Positions 21,951-33,699 of a DNA stretch of 64,000 nt are shown here, piece by piece. The stretch is taken from the NCBI GenBank assembly GCA_029379385.1, contig CM055612.1:16926001-16990000 (forward strand), given 5' to 3'. The DNA comes from Quillaja saponaria (Eukaryota; Streptophyta; Magnoliopsida; Fabales; Quillajaceae). The position numbers and the translations under genes were made by a program. The notes under the pieces are model-generated. The model was given only the letters and a program-made list of their open reading frames with translations. It was not told where the DNA came from and searched no databases. Positions within the stretch are counted from its first letter, which is position 1; each line of letters starts with the position of its first letter.

Positions 21951-23880
21951 CTAGTTGGGGTCGGCTATATGAATTCTTTTCCTCCATTCCCATCGATCCA
22001 AGACAAGATTTTCATTAATTCCTAGCACAGCCATATCTTTCTTGATGACTGCCCCCCATGTAAGTTTCGGTCTCCCCTTTCCCTGTCTAACACCTGGCAC
22101 CTGGACCAAGTCACCTTGCTTAACTACTGCGTCCATTGGCCGACGTTGGATGTGTCCAAACCAACGTAGACGATTCTCCCTCATTTCCAACATTCTCATT
22201 TCGACTACTCCCATCTTATGCAAATGTTGCTTCTTAACTGCCCAACATTCGGTACCATACAGCATAGCTGGTCTCATTGTTGACTTATAAAATTTCCTTT
22301 TCAATCTATTCGGGATTTTAGGATCACATAAAACCCCCGAAGCACTCCGCCACTTCACCCACCCTGCCTTAATCCTATAGTTTACATCATGCTCAATTGC
22401 ACCATCTTTTTGTATAAATGACCCTAAATACTTAAACACATCCTTTGTAGGGATTGTCTGACCGTCTAAAATTATATCATTCGAGCCTCCTCTAGTTTCA
22501 CTAAAATTGCACTCCATATATTCAGTTTTTGTCCGACTCAATCTAAGGCCTTTAGATTCTAATGCGTTCCTCCACATTCCTAGTTTAGAATTTAAACCTT
22601 CCCTAGTTTCGTCTACCAATACGATATCATCGGTAAACAACATGCACCATGGAGCCCTATCTTGAATATTATAGCTAAGTTCATCCATAACTAAAGAAAA
22701 TAGGTAAGGACTTAAGGATGAATCTTAGTGAACACCTATCGTGATCGGGAACTCTCCAGTCATACCATCTATAGTCCGCACCCTAGTCATTACTCCCTCA
22801 TACATATCTTTAATAACTTCTACATATTTAGTTGGGATCTTTTTCTTCTCGAATACCTATCACAAGACTTATCTTGGCACCTTATTATACGCTTTTTCTA
22901 AATCAATAAAGACCATGTGAAGATCCTTTTTCTTTTCTCTATATTTCTCCATTAATCTCCTAAGTAGAAAAATAGCCTCCATTGTAGATCTTCCTGGCAT
23001 AAAGCCAAATTGATTCTCAGAAACTAAAGTCTTATTCCTAATCCTACGCTTAATCACTCTCTCCCACAGTTTCATTATATGGCTAATAAGTTTTATACCT
23101 CGATAATTCGAACAACTTTGAATATCTCTTTTATTCTTATAAATAGGGATTAACGTACTCTTCCTCTACTTATCTGGCATTTTCTTGGTTACTAAAATCT
23201 TGTTAAAAAGATTTGTAAGTCAAGTTACTACAATATCTCCTAGGCATCTCCAAACTTCTATTGGAATATCATCTGAGCCCAATGCCTTACCATTCTTCAT
23301 CTTAAGCATAGCTTCTTTAACCTCCTGAGCTCTAATCCGATGAACAAATTAACGGTTCGTATCATCAAAGGTGTCATCAAGGTCTCCAAAATCACCCCTT
23401 GACTCTTCATTAAATAAAGTATCGAAATAAGTTGGTCATCTCTCATTAATCTCGTCTTCCTTAACTAAAACCCTATCAGCCTCATCCTTAATGCACTTAA
23501 TACGAATTAGGTCTTTAGTTCGTCTTTCCCTTTGCTTAGCAATCCTACAAATATCTTTCTCTCCATCCTTTGTCTCTAACTTTTGGTAAAGTCCTTCTCA
23601 AGCCTTGCCTGTGGCTTCCCTAATCGCTTTCTTAGCATATTTTCTAGCTTGTCTAAAACATTTATAATTATCTTCATTTCTACACTTGTGTAATCTTTTA
23701 TAGCACTCTTTTTTAACTTTAATAGCTTGTTGAACTTCTTCATTCCACCAACATGTCTCCTTAGTCAGAGGTCCACATCCTCTACTTTCTCCTAACACCT
23801 CTCTAGCCGTATTCCTGATACGACTCGCCATCTCATCCCAAATCATGTTAGGCTCACCCTCCACCCTTCAAGGATCACCC
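21951..23880 (-). pseudogene. RTE LINE linker and reverse transcriptase
   Basis: A basic linker (23598-23864, WWNEEVQQAIKVKKECYKR) leads into RT. Seen in order: [56 protein letters not shown] (22869-23075), SSLSPYLFSLVMDEL and the active-site block MLFTDDIVLVDET near 22620-22650, where the usual A before DD is T. The C-terminal domain follows with FKYLGSFIQKDG, RLKRKFYKSTMRPAMLYG and LRWFGHIQRRP, ending with a stop at 21951. Multiple stops interrupt it between 22689 and 23600. The 245-residue C-terminal stretch remains open. Confidence 0.9.
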
Positions 23881-23884
23881 TGTA

Positions 23885-24823
23885 ACATTTTATCCTTAAA
23901 AAGAGCCATCTTCCTTCCATTCAAATTCCACCATCTAGTCTTAATACACTTATTACTTCTATGCTTTTGCTTCCGCCACTTAACGCCAACATCCACAACC
24001 ATAAGTTTATGCTGAGACACTAAACACTCGCCAGGTAAAACCTTACAATCCTTATAAACTGCTCTATCAACCTTTCTAGTCAGAACAAAATCTATTTGGC
24101 TCTTATTCGGCCCGCTACTAAAGGTGATTAAGTGCGACTCTCATTTCTTAAAGAACGTGTTAGCTAAAATCAAGTCATACGCAACTGTAAAATCTAAAAT
24201 AGACTCTCCACCCTCATTCTTAATGCCATAACCATATCCTCCATGTACGCGCTCAAAACCCTCGTTAGTACTTCTTACATGACCGTTCAAATCAGCACCA
24301 ATAAACAATTTCTCACCTAATGGTACTCCTTGAACTATCTCCTCTAAATCTTCCCAAAAAGCCTTCTTAGTAGATTCTTCCAATCCTATTTGGGGAGCAT
24401 AGGTGCTAATGATATTAAATGCCTCCTCGTCTATCATCAATTTCACTAAAATTATTCTATCACTTTTCCTCTTGATTTCAACAACCTCGTCCTTCAAATT
24501 TCCATCTACAATAATCGCCACTTCATTCCTATTTCTAGTCTTACCGGTGTACCATATCTTGAATCCTGTTCTCTCTATCTCTCTAGCCTTTTCTCCTACC
24601 ATTTAGTTTCTTGCAAACAAGCAATATTAATCCTCCTTCTACTCATAGTATCTACAAGCTCTCTCAATTTACCAGTAAGAGTCCCTATGTTCCAAGTAGC
24701 TATGCGAATCTTATCCTGGATAGCTTCTTTACCCACACTCACCCTCGATGTGAGAAACCCTTGCTTATTTTGCACCACACCCGGGAGCCGATGTGGCGCG
24801 TCACTAAGGACGTGATGACCCAA
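23885..24823 (-). pseudogene. RTE LINE endonuclease domain
   Basis: Exonuclease-endonuclease-phosphatase fold that nicks target DNA to prime reverse transcription. N-terminal motif IRIATWNIGTLTGK and ACLQETKW lie at 24596-24760 (minus). A one-base loss at about 24600 shifts the frame, and the domain goes on at 24141-24602 with ISTYAPQIGLEE, KLFIGADLNGHV and a GYGYGIKNEGGESILDF block. Then, after a stop near 24140, GPNKSQIDFVLTR supplies the C-terminal SQIDF motif. All the expected catalytic motif positions (N, E, D-x-N, SxID) are recognisable, which suggests moderate age. Confidence 0.88.
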
Positions 24824-25242
24824 CCCTTACTCATTTCTCACTACACCCAGGATCCGATGCAGCGCATCTCTAAGAGGGTTATGCCCTAACGAATATTCGG
24901 TAGTATTCATCATCATAGGGTTTGACTAGTTTTACGTTGGCCGTCAACCTATCGCAACCCTCTTCCTTTTTCCGTGCTTGGGGCCAGCAGAGTAACCTCT
25001 GGCGGAGTTTAATATATACAAGAATAAATAAATAAAACGAATATACTAACTATAAATGTGTTAGTTTCATGTGACCAAGTCATGGTGATTGGTGAATATA
25101 TCTTCTGGATGGGTTGGTCCCTTTTTAAATAATTTGAAAGGATCATCACCTTTGGTATTTACCTTGGCTATTTTGTGTCTATTTCAGCTATTTGTCTTGT
25201 ACCCATATACTTTAATGCGATATTTTATATCTATAAAAGATA

Positions 25243-26150
25243 TATCCCTTCTCCCATGGACCCTAGCCTATTATCATAAAGGAGTAGTAAGCCCCATTAT
25301 GTACAGTAGGCAAGTTTCATAGTATATTTAACTTCTCCCACGCTTTTTCTTTCATTTCCTTTAGTTCATATTAACTGTTATTGTATTTTCTAAAAGTCTA
25401 CCATGTTTCCTTTATTACTTGTGACATAGGTTTTTTTCTCATGTTCATGATCTTCTAATTGACCAAGAAGATCTGGTTAAGGACACATTGTTAAAATTAG
25501 TTTCTTTTTATAACTTAGCAATTCCTTTGAAAATATAAAGAATACAATGCAATTTAATTTCCAATCAAATTGGATTCCATGAACACTTCTTTTACCGCCG
25601 GTTGAGATTATGAACATACTGGACATATATCAGGTGAAATTAGTGCTTCTATCATTTTTTAATTTTTTTTTAATTTAAGTGTTCATGACCAATAATGGAT
25701 ATGTACGATCAAAACAAGTAGAAATGCAAAAGTATCATTAATTGAATAAGGGAAAATCTTGAAAGTAGATGGATTGATATTAGAAATTATAACTTAAGCT
25801 TTTAATGATTAGAATTCGATGATTAGAATTTGAGTATTGTAGATTTCAAGGATTAGTGTTGATTTCTTGGTATGTATATGCATAATATATATATGTATAT
25901 ATATATACACATACATACATGAATCAGAATTAAAATTATCCTATTTAAGATAATAAATAAAATGCTCAAGAGGAATTGGTTTCCAAGACATACATGAAAG
26001 TGGACATCTAAGTTTTAGAAATTAGAAGGTTATAATTATAAAATTTATAAACTAAGTAATAATCGAAATTATAACTTCCAGCTCAGGAACATATTATTGA
26101 GCCAACGAAACATGGATTTGGGAGGAGTGACAAGCGAGGTTGTGATAACT
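25243..26150. other. A+T-rich sequence with remnants of the large-LTR family
   Basis: No gene seen. From about 25980 to 26120 there is weak similarity to LTR text (AGTAATAATCGAAATTATAACTTCC, ATTGAGCCAACGAAACATGG, compare 43525-43590). A TATA/CATACATA microsatellite lies at 25880-25920. Confidence 0.4.
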
Positions 26151-26237
26151 CGATAATTTAATGTATGTTTTAGAAAATTCGTACTTAACCTAACTAGGCA
26201 AATTAGGTTTAAAGTGAATAAATACTAGTATATATAG

Positions 26238-26270
<33 letters not shown>

Positions 26271-26275
26271 TATAC
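26151..26275 (+). repeat. Probable older LTR fragment split by the solo LTR
   Basis: Starts TGTGATAACTCGATAATTTA, similar in style to the family start, and ends in a (TA)n-(CA)n tract at 26228-26275 where the solo LTR inserted. Its continuation would be 29466-30000. Similarity is weak. Confidence 0.35.
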
Positions 26276-29200
26276 TATAACAACCTGAATACGAGTTCAG
26301 ACGTAATGGTAAAATTTACATTATAAAATAAGCAAATTAATTTATAGTTAAACATGTTATAATTCAATATTATTTTGTGTAATTTTAGTATACGTAATTA
26401 TAGTCGTAAAGTAAATAATATTGAGACCAAATAAATTCAAGTGAATCAATAATTAATGTATATAGTAAGATTAATCTCTATCACGAATAAATTAAATAAA
26501 TAGAAAATGTCCTTAAATATGTGTATATATATATATATAACTAGAAATATACACATCATAAAAATTAACTTTTTAACTTTGAACCTATTTGTATAATTTT
26601 ATATTATTTTCTTTTCCTTCTTCCATTACCCCCCCCCCCCCTTCTCACGCCTCTATTTCTCTTTTGTCTATCCTTATTGGCCAAGCCTTCTAAAGAAAGC
26701 TTTGTGATCATTTTTCCTCCTGCTGCTTTGACTTCCTTCCTTGTAGCTGACCCTTTGAGTCCCTTGTATCAAATTTCTTTACTTTCCTCTTGTTTAACTT
26801 GGGGTTACCGTGGGAATTGCTTGGGACAGTAGCTGATGGGTGTGGATCCTTGCCTTGTTGTGATTTCTTCTGCTTCCTCCTTGCTAGTCGTGAAGTGGTT
26901 CCAGTCTTGGGCGTTCAAACTTAGCTGGGTAGTGAGTCTTCTTCCTCCTTTCTTCTTGTATTCATGACCGTTTGGGTTTGGGGGAGTGTGTAAGATAGTC
27001 CTATTCTAGTTAACAATACGATTGTGTTTTCTTTCTTTTATTTCCTTAACTTCCTGCTGCCATTAGTGTTGTCAAGGGAGGGTCTGATTTAATTGCTTTG
27101 TTTTACTTCTTTAATGTTAAATCCTACTCCCACTCCTTGAATTTCAACCAGTGTAGGCTACTTGGGTTGCTGAAATTGTGTGAGTATAGGCATGTGGCAG
27201 GGAAGGGGAAATTGGTTATGGCAGTCTTAGCTCAACTCTTCACTTGCTACCGTGTAATTGTGTTGTTAAGAGTGTTTAGAGGCAGCTTGAGTAAGGGTGG
27301 ATAACCAATTAAAGAGCTAGTTGGGATTAGGCTAATTGATGCCCTATTTTCAGCTTGTTGTAGCCGTATGGGAGGAAAGGATTGGCAGCAACTTGTATGT
27401 TGGGATAGGATGAGGGCTGACCTTGAAGTTTAATGTTTTGTTAATTTTATTATTTCAAATTAATGGTATTCATATGAGTAATGTTGTGGATGAAGGGTTA
27501 TATGAAATTGAAGTAAGAATCTTAAACAAGAAACAAGAAAAAAATTGATGGATTAAGGTGAAACAATGAGAGTTAAGTGGTTTTGAAGGGGTGCAGAGGG
27601 TAGATTTTGTGAGTAACAGAAATTTAGTATTTTGAGTGTCTTTAGAGAAGAATTAAATTAAGACATAAAAATATAAAACGTAGCTTATGGTCTTGAGATA
27701 TTGTCTGCAAAATTTCGTAGATTGATTCCAAGTAGGTTATAAGTTAGAGCTGTTAGACACAAGCTAGTTCATATAGGATTTTTAGTGCCTTATTTTTCCT
27801 TCATGTAAGAAATTGAGTGGGTTCAATACTAATTTTAGGAAAAGTTTCAGAATAATAAAGATAGATATACTTGTCTATTAATAAACCCAACAAACAGAAT
27901 TGGATTTTGTTTTTCCTAGAAAAAGTTATGTTCAATTAACTAAGGTAAGGTTAGAGCTGTCAAAATCCTGCGTGTTGCAGAATTTGATGCCACTTCAAAC
28001 AATAAAATGTATTGATATACAAATCTAAAAATTTCAAATGATATACCATTATAAATCTACATGTGTCTATTATTTTATAAATTTTACGAAAATGGATTTG
28101 AAGTTTCCTGGAGAAAGATATGACTGCTAAAGTGGACACTAGTCCAAATTCCAAGTTTAAAATGGTTTTTAAACTCACTAAGTGCTTTTTATCTTTTCCA
28201 ATGGTTTCTTCTACATTATACATTTTCAAGACATTTAAAATTTCTCTTCATTATTAACCCTATCACATAAAATCCAATTCATATTAATTGACAAGTAACA
28301 ACTTAATGGAAAACTTTCATAAAGAAACCTATACAAGTTGAGATAGAATCTTAGTAATTAAAAGATTATAATAATCACGTTCATGAATTAAGTATTATTT
28401 GGAATTATAAATTTCAGTTCCGGATTCTAATATGGACCTGATGAGATACATGAACGCAAGTGTGAGTGACGAGTGACGAGTGACGAGTGGAATCAGTTAC
28501 GAGTGAGTGGTTAATTGCTGCCTTTAGGGCTAGATTAGTATGTGTAATTATATGTTTATTTGAATATACGTGATATATGAAAGTAAGCAAGTAGAGTATT
28601 TCAGTAATTTATTTAAATTATGTTTGTTGGACATTGGTTGTGGTTGATAAGGGCCAACAAAGTGAGGTTTTATATGAAAAATGATTTTTCTAAAATTAAA
28701 AATCCAGGTGCACCTAGGATGTTCTGATTTAAAATCATAAGAAAAATATGATTCTGAGAAATGTTTCTTTTTCTTTTAAAATTTATTGCTCAGCCCCGGT
28801 GGGATGGATTGTGTATGGAGATTAATTTGTTGTGTGAGCACATAAATGCCCGATAGGGGGTGATAATGTTGTGCAGGGCCAGGTCTACTTTGCTTGATAT
28901 TATTTCTCTGATTAATTTGTGATAGTGTGAATCATGTAAATTGTGACTTTATGATGATTACAATGTATACGTGCAACGTGAGTTACAATATGAACAATGT
29001 TACTATTTATGTTGAACATTTGTGTGGTGTGATTCTAGTACCCTTTGGGTATAATTTTCCACTCACGGGGTTGTTAGGACTCACCCCTCTCTTGTGAAAT
29101 TTTTTAGTAACAGAAGTTTAGTACATGGCATTTAAGTATAGCAAGGTAATTTCAGGATCTCGGACTTACAGTCAAGGATAAAAGTTTTTAGTCACAGTAG

Positions 29201-29465
29201 AATGGTAGAATATCTAATTTTGTATGATGTAATAGTTTAGATATTTGTCCTCGTGTCGTTATGTGGAATTAGGAACACATATGTTGTATTTTGTCGCATG
29301 TTATATAAATTTTCAGTAAGTTGCTATTTGTTTCAGAAAAACAAACTTAACAGTGGACTTTTATTCTTTAGTTGGGTTGAGAGTTATGGTTGTTACTTTA
29401 TTATGAATTCAGGGTTACGGAGGTTTAGTTATCTAACATTCCGGCTAGTCACGCCTCCTGTGACA
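26276..29465 (+). mobile_element. Solo LTR of the large-LTR family (3.19 kb)
   Basis: Starts TATAACAACCTG (altered from TGTTATAACC) and ends TGTGACA at 29465. A 5-bp TSD, TATAC, flanks it (26271-26275 and 29466-29470). No internal region accompanies it, which is the usual result of recombination between the two LTRs. Landmarks CAGCCCCGGTGGGATGGATT (28792) and CTAGTACCCTTTGGGTA (29035) confirm the family. It holds a 13-C run at 26629-26641, and a pyrimidine-rich centre (26600-27420) that hardly resembles the centre of the 11687 copy. Confidence 0.85.
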
Positions 29466-30015
29466 TATACTTACTTATAAAATTCGAAAATGTATTTTTC
29501 TTATATTATAGATTGACATGGACTTGGAATTCATTTCATTTAAAGTGTGTTAGTAAATAAAATTTGTTATGAATACAATGAATTATTAAACAACAATTGA
29601 GTATATATATATATATATATATATATTTATAACTATAGGTAAAGTAAAGCCATGATTTATCACATGTACATTATGATATATTAATTTATTATTAATTTTT
29701 TTTTTTCTTTGTGGTCAGTACCCTTCACTTTCTATTTTCTTCCTCCACCACCTTATCCCCTATTTTTCTTGAAGTTTCTCCATTTCTCTCGGCAACTCTA
29801 GCTATATCTGAGAGCTCACCTCTTTTTCTTGCTTTTATGGTGGACTTCAGTCCTCCTATTACTGCCTAGCAGCCCTCTTACTCTGTTTCATTTCATCTGA
29901 TAGCCACCATGACCTGCACACCCAAATAATAGTGACTCAAGAAGCTGAATTCAGTCATAAAATCATGACCCAGATATAAGAACACTTACTTAGTAACCAA
30001 TAAGAAAAGAGTTCG

Positions 30016-30053
<38 letters not shown>

Positions 30054-32047
30054 GCTTATACTAAGAAATTCTCCATCATCTAATTATTCTACATTATTCA
30101 TGCTTAATTATGAATGTTATATATTTAAATTTAATTAGAACTTGGAATATCCATTTCCATTATCTTAATTCTTTATTTTTTTTATTTTTTTTGCATGACA
30201 AATTAGAATTTTAAAAAACATATTATAACTAATTCCTATATATAACAAAACTAACAACAATTAAATTAATAAGAATTGACTTAACTAAATTAAGATTTTT
30301 ATGCAGTAAAACTCTTACATTTAATCCCTATTGGTATACCTTCTTATCACCTAAAAATCATCTTTTAAACTAATTTTTAATTTGGTTTTCAAGGGAGGAA
30401 AACATACTTATAGGACTGCCTTCTACTCCTTTGATCCTATGCTCTAAGGTACCCTAAACTTTCTATTCCCTTTTAGACTTTAAAACCGGACAAAGGAGCA
30501 AAATCATACTAAACTTGCTATCTTAAAATAGAGTATATCAAATGATATTCCAACCCCCCTTTTTCCTACTTGTTATATCATTGAAATAGAAGGAGCTAAG
30601 CTATAAAGGTTGTTTTCCCCTACACGTTTTCACATAGTCAAGACCAACCCCTTAAAGTATATCAAATGATTTTCAAAAACCAACTAGAACAAAGCCTACA
30701 CAATTGCTTCCTCTTGCTGGCACTCCCACTTCCACACCAACGAAAAACCATTCCCCCATGGCAAGAATAGTATAACAAGGCAATAGAAACAAAGAAGAAG
30801 AACAACCAAATGAAGGAAATAATAGAGGAGATTAATTTGACTCTAACCAAAGAACACACTAAGTCAGTTCCTACCAAGAAAAGGACAAAGACAAGGACTT
30901 ATAATAATATAATCCACGGCTACGATTTGCTTTCTAATTTGTGGCGAACAATAAGTTTATTATATAAATATATGTATGTATATATATATATATATTATTC
31001 CATTATTTTAGATCAATAAAATTTACACTAAATTTTAATTAATCAATATTACAAAATAATTAAATAAATTAATTCCTGAGTAAATGTGTGTATATATATA
31101 TATATATATATATTCATTTTAATCTGTGGAGTCACACAAATTACATGCGTAAATATGCTAAATTATCAGGTACAATAGTATATATGGTTGTACTATCTAC
31201 GAATATTGGTGACCAAGCTTTACAATTGTGAGCATGCCTACATCTTTACAATTGTATATGTTCTTTTTGTTACGGCGTGTGCATCTTTTCTTTTGCTTCT
31301 TTACATCTTATTTCTTCTTATTATTATTATTTTTTAAATTATTATTTAATTATTTCTTCTTAATGTTTTATATTTTATCTCTTGTCGTTTGAATGCTCTA
31401 TAATATATATATAAATCATCCTAAGTATTATCTATCTCACGTGTTTTGGACTTAGCAAGGGCATTAACAATTTAATTGAGATCATCCTATGTATTTATTT
31501 AGAAGCCTTTATAAATTGTACAAAAAGGAAACAAAGAAATGTAATTATATTTCTTGTTAATGTAACCGATCCAATAAGATTTATCAATTTAATTTGATAA
31601 TCTTATGTTTTAATTTTATCATATGGAAAAATCTTTATAATTATATTAATTTTTTGATTTAATTAATAGATGAGAGATGGAGAATAGGTGAGCGCATCGG
31701 CTGGATACAAGAATAAGGTCATATTTAAGTAAGTTATATAAAGCCGATGAGGTTGTAGTTCAAAAACTATAATGAGATTTGAATCATACCATTAACATAT
31801 GTTGGTTAATTTCTTCTAACTTAAGTTATTTTTCTCACTTTTTGAATCGATATATTAATTTGTAAGATTTGGGTTGGGTTTACCCATTGTAATTTGATAT
31901 ATGATCGATGAAAATAATATATATGTATGGCAAAAACAAAGAACTTGTATGAGCATCTCTAAAATTCATCTTATTGCTTAGTTAGTTATTACTATATTTA
32001 CTAGGATTACTTGTTGTATTTTGATATCTGGTTAATGTAAATCTATA
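29466..32047. other. A+T-rich repeat-derived sequence, no gene
   Basis: 29500-29990 has the TA-run then pyrimidine-rich order seen in the large LTRs (CTTCCTCCACCACCTTATCC near 29741), and is probably the rest of the older LTR. Long TA runs are at 29601-29627, 30019-30050 and 31088-31112. The short frame at 30662-30877 (minus) has no recognisable identity. Nothing else is supported. Confidence 0.4.
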
Positions 32048-32315
32048 TCTACACTATACTAAAAGTAAGACACCCTTTTATTAACACCTCCTAATTTTTT
32101 GGCAATTTCTTAAAACTAAAATTCTATTAACTTTTATTCTTTATTTCAACTAAATGGATAATGTGGTCATTGTAATAATTTTTTTAAAATAAAAGAAAAT
32201 CTAACATATTGTGAGAAGGAAAAAATATCTCACATACCTCCTTAATTTTTCTTAACCAAAAAAATAAATTCTCACGTAATTTAGTTAATACTACCCACTT
32301 ACCTCCAAGAAACAT
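32048..32315 (+). mobile_element. Possible Helitron 5' terminus
   Basis: TCTACACTATACTAAAAGTA at 32048 matches the recurrent TC...CTATACTAAAAG start of plant Helitrons, followed by the typical ACACCTCCTAATTTTTTGGC text. No CTRR end with its hairpin was found and no Rep/helicase is present, so only the left end is proposed. Confidence 0.35.
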
Positions 32316-33030
32316 ACTCAACTCAACTTACAAATCTTAAATCTCAAACTAGTTAGGGTCGGCTATATGAATCCTTTTTCTCTATTCACTTCAATCTAAT
32401 GCATCGTTTTTAGTAATGCTTAGAGTAATTATATCATTCTCAATGACTGTCCCCCTCCTCTCGATCCCTACATGTAAATGTCGATCTCCTTCTATCCTAT
32501 CTAACACCTATGACCTACATCAAGTCACATTTCTTAACTATAGCATATACTAGCTTATGTTGGATATGTACAAACCAACGTAAGTTGTTTTCCCTCATTT
32601 CCTATTCGATAGGTTCTACCTTAAACTTCCTATGTATCTCCTCATTTCATATTCTATCATTTTTGTATATCCATTCATCTATCTTAACATTTGTTAGCTA
32701 CTCTCATCTTATACGAGTGTTGTTTCTTAACTGCATAATATTTCTAGTTTCGTCTACCAATATGATGTTATTGGCAAATAACATACACCATGGAGCCTTA
32801 TCACGAGTGGCATAATTAAGTTCGTCCATGACTAAAGCAAATAAGTATGGGTTTAAGGATGATCCTTTATGAAAATCTATTGTTATTGGAAACTCTCTAG
32901 TTATACTATCTACGGTCCTTACACTAGTCATAATCCTTCATATATATCCTAATAACTTCTACATATTTAGTTGGGACTTTCTTTTTCTCAAGAACCCACC
33001 ACAAAACTTGTCTCGGTGCCCTATCACAAC
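32316..33030 (-). mobile_element. Truncated RTE LINE copy
   Basis: The minus-strand 3' end (plus text CTCAACTCAACTTACAAATC, then AACTAGTTAGGGTCGGCTAT) matches the LINE at 21911. The RT active-site region at 32704-32931 reads SSLNPYLFALVMDEL and WCMLFANNIILVDET, with both catalytic aspartates of the DD pair changed to N. About 350 bp are missing internally at about 32738, and the copy is cut at the 5' side near 33030. It is older and more decayed than the copy at 21911. Confidence 0.85.
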
Positions 33031-33690
33031 TCTGTAAAATAGACTTATTTCACAATACTTTTAATTCATATTTTATGCTAAATCCTCGGGTTTTAAGTTA
33101 TAATATTAGTCAAATTTAGTGTTTTAGTTGTTTAGGAGTTTTTTAGAGTTTTTACCATGATTAGGAGTAGTTTTACGATTTTTTGGTATTTAACTTGTTT
33201 TAGATGTTTTTGCAGTGTCCTAGTTGAACTAAAAAAAGTAAGGAATTCAAGATAGTGCTGTAGCACCAAAGAAGATAAAGCTGAGGCACAACAAAAGAAT
33301 GAAAATGGAAATTTAGGCCGAGATCCATACGTCATGGCTCTACGAAGATTAAGTCGCAGCATTGTTAAAATGAGGAAAAGTGCAACTTAGCCAGAGAGCT
33401 CCAAGTCACGGCGCCTATATGCTGAAGCTGCGTCATCCTCAATGCATCTTGCTCTGTAAACAAACAGAAGGATATGTACTGCAACGCCAATGACCTTAAG
33501 CCATGGTGTCAATTTAAATGATGACTTCATAAACAACTCAAGAAGTTGGCACCGCAGTGCCCATAAATGTGCAGTTACGGAGGTCCAAGTTGTACGCAGT
33601 TTGAGTAGGACTGTACAAAACCTTCAGAGCCGTAGTGCCGTAATCAATTTTAAATAGTTTGGATTCTCTATAATATATATATGTCAACAA
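33031..33690 (+). repeat. Unassigned dispersed repeat, possible LTR fragment
   Basis: Begins near TGTAAAATAGACTTATTTCA (33034), followed by TAAATCCTCGGGTTTTAAG. Its second half (33300-33650) is less A+T-rich and has recurring short motifs such as AGTCACGGCG, AAGCCATGGTG and GCCGTAGTGCCG. This style is known in some plant Ty3/gypsy LTRs, but no terminus, TSD or coding region was found. Confidence 0.35.
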
Positions 33691-33699
33691 TGTTGTGTC

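Larger units (their letters stand above)
21911..25009 (-). mobile_element. RTE-type non-LTR retrotransposon (LINE), full length, inactive
   Basis: Bounded by a 12-bp TSD TAATATATACAA (21899-21910 and 25010-25021). The 3' end is a short tandem TTGAG tail (plus strand CTCAACTCAACTCAACTCAAC at 21911) instead of poly(A), as in plant RTE elements. One ORF, read on the minus strand, has an apurinic-type endonuclease followed by reverse transcriptase. Length of about 3.1 kb is normal for RTE. At least eight in-frame stops and one frameshift inactivate it. It inserted into the third 617-bp unit, so it is younger than that tandem array. Confidence 0.9.
20281..25242 (+). repeat. 617-bp tandem repeat, three copies, third split by a LINE
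   Basis: Units begin with AGACAGCTTGC at 20281, 20898 and 21515, exactly 617 bp apart. Units 2 and 3 are almost identical as far as 21880; unit 1 has more differences. Unit 3 is cut at 21910 by the LINE and resumes at 25022, ending near CTATAAAA at 25238. A single diverged copy of the first 400 bp exists at 8135-8550. Open frames of 73 and 102 codons recur identically in the units. They overlap each other in different frames and lack family similarity, so I treat them as by-products of the duplication. Confidence 0.9.

Noticed and set aside
22042..22290. Plus-strand frame within the LINE
   Set aside because: Antisense shadow of the reverse transcriptase C-terminal domain.
30662..30877. Minus-strand hydrophobic 71-codon frame as a small membrane protein
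   Set aside because: No family match and no conserved context; hydrophobic runs arise readily in A+T-rich sequence.
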